From an uncultured Clostridia bacterium (GTDB lineage Bacteria > Bacillota > Clostridia > Oscillospirales > Ruminococcaceae), in the NCBI GenBank assembly GCA_937907305.1, contig CALERQ010000221.1:1-14213 (forward strand): a DNA stretch of 14,213 nt. The letters run 5' to 3'. How positions within the stretch are numbered: position 1 is the first letter of the stretch; the number at the start of each line of letters is the position of its first letter. Below, one piece after another: positions 1-5,450 of the stretch. The notes under the pieces are model-generated. The model saw nothing but the letters and a program-made list of their open reading frames with translations. It searched no databases and was not told where the DNA came from. Position numbers and translations under genes: made by a program.

Positions 1-1
1 C

Positions 2-70
2 CGAATGAAGCGGAGGGGCGCCCGCCGGTGGGTGGGCGAAAAGGCTGGAGGAAAAGAGGAGAGCGAATGA
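2..70 (+). CDS. Possible 3' end of an upstream gene (partial)
   Basis: The reading frame starting at base 2 is open to a TGA at 68-70. This stop overlaps the ATG at 67 in the ATGA arrangement typical of translationally coupled operon genes. The visible tail is short (22 codons) and very rich in Arg, Lys, Gly and Glu, as disordered C-termini often are. No family can be recognised. The frame used by the next gene is also open to the left edge, so this may instead be leader or upstream coding sequence of that gene. Confidence 0.25.
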   Translation, partial: RMKRRGARRWVGEKAGGKEESE

Positions 71-828
71 CAGAGCTGAAACCATATCAGCGGCTGGATG
101 CCAACCTGCTGAAGCTGATAGCGATAGCGGCGATGACGGTGGACCACATAGCGTGGCTGCTGTTCCCGGGGTATGCCACCGGGGTGGTACCTATTGTGAT
201 GCATATCATCGGACGGATCACCTGCCCGGTCATGTGCTTTTTCATCGCGGAGGGCTTCCACTATACCCGCGACCGGAAGAAATACGCGCTGCGGTTATTC
301 ATTTTGGCGTTTGTTTCGCACTTTGCGTATATGCTGGCCTCCAATAGCTATGTGGACTGGCATTCCTTTATCCCGTTCTACTATGGAGATGTCCTGAATC
401 AGACCAGTGTAGTGTGGTCGCTGCTGGGCGGGCTGCTGATGCTGTGGCTGTGTGAGGACGAAAAACGCAGCATGGGGGTAAAGGTTGCAGGGGTATTGCT
501 GATTTGCCTGATTACATTGCCCAGTGACTGGAGCTGCATTGCTGCCCTGTGCGTGCTTTCCATTGGTTCCAACCGGGGTAAGCCGAAAAAACAGATCGCG
601 TGGAGTCTTTTCTATGTGGCGATCTATGCAGTGGTGTACTTCTTTGCGCTGGATAAGCTGTACGGATTGATCCAGCTTTGCGTGGTGCTTGCCATCCCGC
701 TGCTGGCGCTGTATAATGGCAAGCGCGGCAAAAACCAGACCGTCAACCGTGTGATGAAGTGGTTGTTTTATATCTACTATCCACTGCACCTTGCTATTAT
801 TGGATTCATCCAGCTGCAGATAAGGTGA
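67..828 (+). CDS. TraX-family polytopic membrane protein
   Basis: A 253-residue hydrophobic protein of the TraX family (PF05857). The N-terminus has the family pattern LKLIAIAAMTVDHIAWL (about residues 14-30), and the C-terminus has the YIYYPLHLAIIGFI segment with the conserved YPLHL. Between them lie about seven or eight hydrophobic segments. TraX was named for F-pilin N-acetylation; chromosomal homologues in Firmicutes are uncharacterised and resemble membrane acyltransferases, so no substrate is claimed. The ATG at 67 is preferred over the in-frame GTG at 28 because AGGAGAG lies just upstream, and the longer form would add only a polar Arg/Lys-rich stretch. It is the first complete gene of a short operon; the next gene starts 4 bases after its stop. 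Confidence 0.82.
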   Translation: MTELKPYQRLDANLLKLIAIAAMTVDHIAWLLFPGYATGVVPIVMHIIGRITCPVMCFFIAEGFHYTRDRKKYALRLFILAFVSHFAYMLASNSYVDWHSFIPFYYGDVLNQTSVVWSLLGGLLMLWLCEDEKRSMGVKVAGVLLICLITLPSDWSCIAALCVLSIGSNRGKPKKQIAWSLFYVAIYAVVYFFALDKLYGLIQLCVVLAIPLLALYNGKRGKNQTVNRVMKWLFYIYYPLHLAIIGFIQLQIR

Positions 829-832
829 CTGT

Positions 833-1216
833 ATGAGGATAGAACATATTGCCCTGTATGTGAACGACCTGGAGGCTGCGAGAGAGTTTTATTGCCGGTA
901 CTTTGGCAGGCAAAGCGGGGAATGCTACCACAACCCTAAAACGGGGTTTCAGTCCTACTTTCTGCAATTTGCGGGTGGGGCGCGGCTGGAACTGATGACA
1001 GCGCCGGAAATGGAGGATGTCCCCAAGACGGAACGCAGGACAGGATACAGCCATCTGGCGTTCAGCATGGGCAGCCGGCAGGCGGTGGATGAATGGACAG
1101 AACGGCTGCGTATGGACGGCTATCCGGTGATAAGCGGCCCCAGGGTGACCGGCGATGGTTATTACGAGAGCTGCATCCTTGACCCCGAAGGTAACCGGAT
1201 AGAAATAACGGAATAA
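833..1216 (+). CDS. VOC-superfamily (glyoxalase/dioxygenase fold) protein
   Basis: A 127-residue single-domain vicinal oxygen chelate protein. The two beta-alpha-beta-beta-beta modules are visible: the first opens with MRIEHIALYVNDLEAAREFY, and the second with GYSHLAFSM and closes with DPEGNRIEITE. The four positions that usually bind the metal are all occupied by ligands: His5, Glu53, His74 and Glu124. The fold covers glyoxalase I, dioxygenases and antibiotic-sequestering proteins, and the substrate cannot be told from sequence. An AAGGTG ribosome binding site overlaps the end of the TraX-family gene, so the two are probably translated in a coupled way. Its position before a Vat-like acetyltransferase is compatible with a detoxification role, which is only an inference. 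Confidence 0.85.
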   Translation: MRIEHIALYVNDLEAAREFYCRYFGRQSGECYHNPKTGFQSYFLQFAGGARLELMTAPEMEDVPKTERRTGYSHLAFSMGSRQAVDEWTERLRMDGYPVISGPRVTGDGYYESCILDPEGNRIEITE

Positions 1217-1272
1217 AGCAAAATGAGAAAAGAGATCGAGGTGGTTTGCCGTGAGGCGCTGCATTGTAGTGA

Positions 1273-1310
1273 CCGGAATGGAATACAGAAAATAAAAATG
1301 ACCATTCCGG
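1273..1310 (+). promoter_or_regulatory. Inverted repeat overlapping the acetyltransferase ribosome binding site
   Basis: CCGGAATGG (1273-1281) and CCATTCCGG (1302-1310) are perfect 9-base reverse complements with a 20-base A-rich loop. The 3' arm contains the first two G of the GGAGG Shine-Dalgarno (1309-1313) that serves the ATG at 1322. In mRNA the hairpin would partly mask that site. The repeat is seen directly; a regulatory role is inferred. Confidence 0.4.
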
Positions 1311-1321
1311 AGGAAAATAAC

Positions 1322-1972
1322 ATGATACCAAATTGGAAATTTTACCCCTGTTCCCAGCGCCCCAGTTCCGTTTATCTTAAAAATGTGATCCATGACCCGA
1401 CCATTCAGGTGGGAGAGTACACCACCTACGATGACTATGTGAACGACCCCAGGGACTTTGAACGGAACTGCGTGCTGTACCATTACCCAGAATGCAATGG
1501 CGATATCCTGACCATCGGCAAGTTTTGTTCCATCGCCTGCGGCGCTAAATTCATTTTTAACGCGGCGAACCATGCGTTGGGCAGTCTTTCCACCTATCCG
1601 TTCCCCATCTTTTTTGAAGAATGGGGGCTGCCGACCGACTGTGCTTCCATTGCAGAGGCGTGGGATAACCATGGCAGCATCACCATTGGCAATGATGTAT
1701 GGATCGGCTATGAGGCGGTGATCCTTTCCGGTGTGACGATTGGGGATGGGGCCATTATAGGTACCCGCGCTGTGGTGACCAGGGATATTCCGCCCTATAC
1801 GATCGTGGGCGGGGTACCGGCTAAACCCATCCGCCGCCGGTTTGATGAGGAGACTGTTGCCCGGCTGGAGGAGCTCCGCTGGTGGGACTGGGAGGAAGAA
1901 AAGATCCGCCGAAATATTACCGCCATTCAAAGCGGGGATATCGAAGCGCTGTACCACGCGGCGAAAGAATAA
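1322..1972 (+). CDS. CatB/Vat-type hexapeptide-repeat O-acetyltransferase
   Basis: A 216-residue left-handed beta-helix acetyltransferase of the xenobiotic acetyltransferase (CatB/Vat) group, which uses acetyl-CoA to acetylate hydroxyl groups. The family loop NAANHALGSLSTYPF places the likely catalytic His at residue 84, close to its place in Vat(D). Hexapeptide repeats follow (ITIGNDVWIGYEAVILSGV), then the typical end of the coil, IVGGVPAKPIRRRF. Known relatives inactivate streptogramin A or chloramphenicol, but many chromosomal members have no known substrate, so resistance is not claimed. The ATG at 1322 is chosen because GGAGG sits 8 bases upstream and the length then fits the family. 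In-frame ATGs at 1223 and 1298 would add 33 or 8 residues with no good ribosome binding site. Confidence 0.87.
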   Translation: MIPNWKFYPCSQRPSSVYLKNVIHDPTIQVGEYTTYDDYVNDPRDFERNCVLYHYPECNGDILTIGKFCSIACGAKFIFNAANHALGSLSTYPFPIFFEEWGLPTDCASIAEAWDNHGSITIGNDVWIGYEAVILSGVTIGDGAIIGTRAVVTRDIPPYTIVGGVPAKPIRRRFDEETVARLEELRWWDWEEEKIRRNITAIQSGDIEALYHAAKE

Positions 1973-1993
1973 AACAACACAACGGGAGGCAAC

Positions 1994-2419
1994 ATGAACC
2001 GCGAGAATAAACGCAAGACCTTTGAAAAAGGCTACTACAAAAACCACCCCTGCAATGACAGCTTTACCTGCAAAGTATGTGGGCGGCTGGTAACACCGGA
2101 TGCGGCCGGGACTGACCACCGCAACCACTGCCCCAACTGTCTTTCCAGCCTGCATGTGGATATCGAGCCGGGGGACCGGGAAGCCGACTGCGGCGGCATC
2201 ATGGAGCCGATTGCGGTATGGGTGCGCGGCAAAGGCGAATGGGCTATCATCCACCGTTGCCGCCGGTGTGGGGCGCTGAGCTCCAACCGGGTGGCTGCCG
2301 ATGACAACCCCATGAAGCTGATGAGCATTGCCCTAAAGCCGCTGTGTGAGCCGCCTTTCCCGCTGGAGCGCATAGAGGAGATGACTGCCCTGATGGGTGG
2401 GGAGGGCCGACTGAAATAA
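1994..2419 (+). CDS. RNHCP domain protein (zinc-ribbon-like)
   Basis: A 141-residue protein with the RNHCP domain (PF12647). Visible signature elements are FTCKVCGRLV, the naming motif in DHRNHCPNCLSSLHVD, PGDREADCGGIMEPI, and HRCRRCGALSSNRVAADDN. The paired CxxC/CPxC cysteines suggest zinc binding. The family is small, widespread in Firmicutes and Actinobacteria, and functionally uncharacterised. A GGGAGG ribosome binding site precedes the ATG, 21 bases after the acetyltransferase stop. It is the last gene of this operon and is followed at once by a strong intrinsic terminator. Confidence 0.88.
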   Translation: MNRENKRKTFEKGYYKNHPCNDSFTCKVCGRLVTPDAAGTDHRNHCPNCLSSLHVDIEPGDREADCGGIMEPIAVWVRGKGEWAIIHRCRRCGALSSNRVAADDNPMKLMSIALKPLCEPPFPLERIEEMTALMGGEGRLK

Positions 2420-2422
2420 GCC

Positions 2423-2467
2423 AAAGGAGCCGGACAGGACCGAGGAGGTGCTGTTCGGCTCCTTTTT
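2423..2467 (+). terminator. Intrinsic terminator of the TraX-RNHCP operon
   Basis: AAAGGAGCCGGACAG (2423-2437) pairs with CTGTTCGGCTCCTTT (2451-2465) over 15 bp with a single G-T wobble. The loop is 13 bases and the T-run is at 2463-2467. It begins 4 bases after the RNHCP stop. Confidence 0.92.
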
Positions 2468-2555
2468 GCCGTGGCGGAGATTGGAAAGGCGTGGGCACAG
2501 AGCAGAAACCAGATTTCCCCTGGATATAGGCCAGATGCCCAATGCTGGCGAGTTT

Positions 2556-2586
2556 GCGTGAAAAGGCGCGAAAAGGGTGTGAAAAG
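2556..2586 (+). repeat. Three tandem near-identical 10-11 base units upstream of the cyclase promoter
   Basis: The units are GCGTGAAAAG (2556-2565), GCGCGAAAAG (2566-2575) and GGTGTGAAAAG (2576-2586). They lie about 25 bases upstream of the -35 box at 2611, roughly one helical turn apart from each other, as operator or activator half-sites often are. No binding protein is identified. The rest of the intergenic stretch 2468-2610 shows no gene or RNA I recognise. Confidence 0.4.
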
Positions 2587-2610
2587 TAGGGGAAGCACAA
2601 AGGAGTGACA

Positions 2611-2639
2611 TTGACGGGGAAGGTGATTTATTGTAAAAT
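2611..2639 (+). promoter_or_regulatory. Sigma-70/SigA-type promoter for the cyclase and downstream operon
   Basis: TTGACG (2611-2616) and TAAAAT (2634-2639) are separated by exactly 17 bases, and the region downstream is AT-rich. Predicted transcription start is near 2646. It is the only convincing promoter I see between the terminator at 2423-2467 and the riboswitch, so it may drive the whole cyclase-polymer transcript. Confidence 0.72.
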
Positions 2640-2679
2640 AACAATGGTATTTGCTGTTTTTTACTGAATAACTTAGAAA

Positions 2680-3885
2680 GTGGAAACGAAGCAGCGCGCG
2701 TTCCGCCCGCGGCGGGACAGAGAGGTACTTGCCGGTACGGGTGAGAACGACCCGATAAGTGACCGGGAACGAGCGGGGTGGAGAAAAAGCGTGGATCTGT
2801 ATACAGCGATAGTGGTGATAACAATGGCACTGCTGCTGGGGAATATAGTGGATGTGTGGACCAACCGGCTGGCAGGCAGGATAACGACCATACGGTGCAT
2901 AACAGGATGCCTGGCCATAGGGCTGGCGCTGATGGGAGAATGGATCGGCGCGCGGACAAACGGCGCGGGGGCTGAGCTGATAGGGCTGCACCGCTTTGCC
3001 AAGACGGTGGAATACTGCATGGCGCCGGTGATGGGGGTAATGGCTGCACACGCATACAGCAAGGTACGGAAACCAGCGGCTGCCATGGCGGCGCTTGTGG
3101 CAAATGCCCTGTTTATAGTGGTGAGCAACCAATACGGACTGGTTTTTTACATAGATGAAGCGAATGTGTACCACCGGGGTCGGTTGTATTGGATGCATGC
3201 GGTGGTATTCATCCTTTCTATCCTGTATTGCTTTATATGCATTGTGCTGGACGAGATGAAATACCAAATGCGGCCGGACGCGGTGCTGCTGGTGATCATG
3301 TTGTTCCTTTCGATGGGAATCTATATCCAGATGATATTTCCCGATTTACGGGTGGATTATTTGTGCGTTGCAATGGGCAATGCGCTGCTGTATAATCACC
3401 GGTGCAGGCTGTTTTCCCGTTTGGATGGACTGACCATGTTGCTGAACCGTATCCGGTACGAGAAGGACCTGGAGCGCATCAAAACGCCGGCGGTCATTAT
3501 CAATATGGATGTCAATGACTTTAAGCAGATCAATGATACCAACGGTCACGCGACAGGGGACTATTACCTGCGGCAGATAGCGGAGGTAATACGAACGGTG
3601 TACGGGCGGTATGGTGACTGCTACCGCCATGGCGGCGATGAGTTTAGTGTGATTCTAACCAAGAACCTGCACCAGACGGAAAAGCTGAACGGGATGTTTG
3701 AGGAAGCGCTTGGCCAGCTGCGGGAACAGGACCCCCAAATGCCGACGGTTTCGCTGGGATATGCCCTATATGAGGGCGGCGCCGAGGCTCTGCATGCCAC
3801 CATAGAAAAGGCAGATGCCATGATGTACCGGAACAAAAAGGTGGATGACTGCGCGGAGATGGTGGAGATGGCCGCGGAGATATAA
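2680..3885 (+). CDS. Membrane-bound GGDEF diguanylate cyclase
   Basis: A membrane sensor that should condense two GTP into cyclic di-GMP. Numbered from the GTG at 2680 (401 aa), about seven hydrophobic segments fill residues 38-240, and the GGDEF domain covers about 245-395. The opening LDGLTMLLNR, the metal-binding stretch INMDVNDFKQINDTNGH and an intact GGDEF (318-322) argue for an active enzyme. An RxxD (RYGD) precedes GGDEF, but one residue closer than the canonical inhibitory I-site, so product inhibition is doubtful. The start is uncertain. The GTG at 2680 has a weak ribosome binding site but coding-like third positions after it; the GTG at 2791 has GGAG 7 bases upstream and begins just before the first membrane helix (364 aa). 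The gene is immediately followed by a c-di-GMP riboswitch. Confidence 0.88.
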   Translation: METKQRAFRPRRDREVLAGTGENDPISDRERAGWRKSVDLYTAIVVITMALLLGNIVDVWTNRLAGRITTIRCITGCLAIGLALMGEWIGARTNGAGAELIGLHRFAKTVEYCMAPVMGVMAAHAYSKVRKPAAAMAALVANALFIVVSNQYGLVFYIDEANVYHRGRLYWMHAVVFILSILYCFICIVLDEMKYQMRPDAVLLVIMLFLSMGIYIQMIFPDLRVDYLCVAMGNALLYNHRCRLFSRLDGLTMLLNRIRYEKDLERIKTPAVIINMDVNDFKQINDTNGHATGDYYLRQIAEVIRTVYGRYGDCYRHGGDEFSVILTKNLHQTEKLNGMFEEALGQLREQDPQMPTVSLGYALYEGGAEALHATIEKADAMMYRNKKVDDCAEMVEMAAEI

Positions 3886-3892
3886 AAACAGA

Positions 3893-3975
3893 ATAACACG
3901 GCAAACCCGCCGAAAGACGGGGACGCAAAGTTTAGTGTCTAACCCGGTAAATGCCGGTATGATGGACTGACCGCA
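3893..3975 (+). promoter_or_regulatory. Class I cyclic di-GMP riboswitch (GEMM-I) aptamer
   Basis: The conserved parts of the GEMM-I aptamer occur in order. ACGGCAAACC (3898-3907) is followed by a CCCGCC/GACGGG hairpin closed by a GAAA tetraloop, then GGGACGCAAAG (3920-3930), a short linker with TCTAA (3938-3942), a second hairpin around CCGGTAAATGCCGG, then TATGATGG and the closing ACCG (3970-3973). The aptamer begins about 8 bases after the cyclase stop, and no -35 box is seen near it, so it is probably transcribed as part of a longer message. It controls the polymer operon through the overlapping terminator. Identification rests on motif order and spacing. Confidence 0.88.
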
Positions 3976-4010
3976 CAAGAGAGAATTTGCTGCGGTCAGC
4001 TTTTTATTTT
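3967..4010 (+). terminator. Riboswitch expression-platform terminator
   Basis: CTGACCGCA (3967-3975) and TGCGGTCAG (3991-3999) form a perfect 9-bp stem followed by TTTTTATTTT (4001-4010). The 5' arm contains the ACCG that closes the aptamer P1 helix, so bound aptamer and terminator should exclude each other. That predicts an ON switch, in which c-di-GMP prevents termination. Confidence 0.87.
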
Positions 4011-4028
4011 GGGAGGAAGTGACATGGG

Positions 4029-4724
4029 ATGAACCGGGTGTTCCGGGAGGAAAAGAAGTTTCTTATCGGTACGGCGGAGGCCCTGCAAAGGAGCTACCTG
4101 CTGGGGCAGGTGATGCGGGAGGACCCTCACAATGGAGTGCATGGATACCGAATCCGTTCGCTGTACTTTGATACGGTGTACGATGAGGATTACCATGAAA
4201 AGCTGGCCGGAATAGAGACCCGCCGTAAGATACGGCTGCGCTGCTATGACCCGGCTGCCGGCTATGCCATGTTGGAAATGAAGCAGAAACAGGGGGCAAG
4301 CCAGCTCAAGCGTTCGCTGCGGGTGACAAGGGAGGATGCCCGGCGGCTGATTACCGGGGATTATACTCCGCTGCTGCAAAGTGGGGAAGCTTTTGCGGCG
4401 GAGTGCTATGCCCTGATGCAGAGCCGCTGCTACCGGCCAAAGACCATAGTGGAATATGACCGGAAGGCCTTCATCGCAAAGGAAAATAAGATACGGGTGA
4501 CCTTTGACAGCCGTATCGTCGCTACGGAGAGCAGCTTTGACCTCTTTGATGAGCGGCTGAATATGGCTCCGGTGCTGGACTCTGGCGCGGTGGTGATGGA
4601 AGTGAAGTATAACGGTTTCCTGCTGGATTATATCCGGCGGATGATCAACACCGTGGATCAAAGCGAGATCTCGGTGAGTAAATACATGCTGGCCCGGCAG
4701 AACGGGTATCGATATCGGCTGTAA
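4029..4724 (+). CDS. VTC-like polyphosphate polymerase domain protein
   Basis: A 231-residue soluble protein consisting of a single VTC domain (PF09359), the tunnel-fold domain that in yeast Vtc4 makes polyphosphate from ATP. Visible motifs are EEKKFLI (7-13), YRIRSLYFDT (40-49), RRKIRLRCYD (65-74), LEMKQKQG (82-89), VEYDRKAF (141-148) and VVMEVKYNGFLLDYIRRM (188-205), ending in EISVSKYMLAR. The paired basic residues on strands and the glutamates at 83 and 191 fit the phosphate- and metal-binding lining of this fold. Bacterial copies next to DUF4956 and CotH genes are common, but whether they make polyphosphate is unproven. It is the first gene behind the riboswitch. GGAGG at 4012-4016 is the ribosome binding site, 12 bases from this ATG. 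DUF4956 follows after 26 bases. Confidence 0.87.
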   Translation: MNRVFREEKKFLIGTAEALQRSYLLGQVMREDPHNGVHGYRIRSLYFDTVYDEDYHEKLAGIETRRKIRLRCYDPAAGYAMLEMKQKQGASQLKRSLRVTREDARRLITGDYTPLLQSGEAFAAECYALMQSRCYRPKTIVEYDRKAFIAKENKIRVTFDSRIVATESSFDLFDERLNMAPVLDSGAVVMEVKYNGFLLDYIRRMINTVDQSEISVSKYMLARQNGYRYRL

Positions 4725-4750
4725 GCCGCGACGAAAAGGAGATTGACAAC

Positions 4751-5428
4751 ATGAAGGATAAGATTCTGAGTCTTTTTACCAATCCCAGTGAGATGACCCC
4801 GGAACAGATCGTGCTGAATATCGGTATCGCGGCGGTGCTGGGCATTTTCATCTTTATTTCCTACTATATTTCCCATCGGGGCACCATTTACAGTAAGAAA
4901 TTTAATGCCTCGCTGGTGATATTGGCGGCCCTGACCGGTACAGTAATGACTGTCATTGGCAATAATATTGCGCTTTCCCTGGGTATGGTGGGTGCGCTTT
5001 CCATTGTGCGGTTCCGTACTGCCATCAAGGATTCCCGTGATACCGTGTATATCTTTTGGTCCATTATTGTGGGCATCTGCTGCGGGGTAGGGGATTACCT
5101 GGTGGCGGCGGTGGGCAGCGCCGTGGTGTTCCTCATTATCCTCATCCTGGGGTGCATCAAGAGCGACAACCGGATGCTGCTGATTCTGCGGGCCGACCGG
5201 GGCAAAACTGCGGCGATCAAGGCGCAGGTATATCAGCTGTTCCGGGGGAAGGCCGTTCTGCGGGTGGAGAACACCACCGAGGAAGCGGTGGAACTGATTT
5301 ATGAGCTGAGCCAGAGCATGCTGAAGAAGGCCGAGAAAAAGGAGAAAGATCTCTGCGGCTGCCTGTATGCCCTGGGCAATGTGGAGTATGTCAACATCGT
5401 GATGCAGAACGACGAGGTTTCGGGCTGA
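4751..5428 (+). CDS. DUF4956 membrane protein
   Basis: A 225-residue protein with an N-terminal membrane half and a C-terminal cytosolic half. Hydrophobic segments lie at about 20-41, 53-72, 73-88 and 99-135, and the family hallmark GALSIVRFRTAIKD is at 81-94. The tail (about 140-220) looks like a small alpha/beta domain: RMLLILRADRGKTAAIKAQVYQ begins it, and a Lys/Glu-rich helix lies near 190-200. DUF4956 proteins are almost always found beside VTC-domain and CotH genes, so a membrane partner for these two is likely; the biochemical role is unknown. AAAAGGAG lies a short distance before the ATG. CotH follows after 22 bases. Confidence 0.87.
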   Translation: MKDKILSLFTNPSEMTPEQIVLNIGIAAVLGIFIFISYYISHRGTIYSKKFNASLVILAALTGTVMTVIGNNIALSLGMVGALSIVRFRTAIKDSRDTVYIFWSIIVGICCGVGDYLVAAVGSAVVFLIILILGCIKSDNRMLLILRADRGKTAAIKAQVYQLFRGKAVLRVENTTEEAVELIYELSQSMLKKAEKKEKDLCGCLYALGNVEYVNIVMQNDEVSG

Positions 5429-5450
5429 AAGAAATGGAGCAGAAAGCAGC

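Noticed and set aside
17..38. GC-rich imperfect hairpin at the left edge
   Set aside because: It has no T-run and lies within open reading frames; it probably reflects GC-rich coding sequence.
2611..2667. An 18-codon frame starting TTG at 2611, in frame with the cyclase and preceded by AGGAG
   Set aside because: It coincides with the -35 and -10 elements, so it would lie upstream of the transcript; it ends in TGA before the cyclase start.
806..3267. Long - strand open frames opposite the acetyltransferase, RNHCP and cyclase genes
   Set aside because: They oppose strongly supported + strand genes, have no ribosome binding sites or recognisable domains, and arise from GC-rich codon use.
3876..3890. 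TATAAA at 3881-3886 as a -10 box of a promoter for the riboswitch
   Set aside because: No TTGACA-like element lies 16-18 bases upstream, and the match overlaps the cyclase stop codon in an A-rich stretch.
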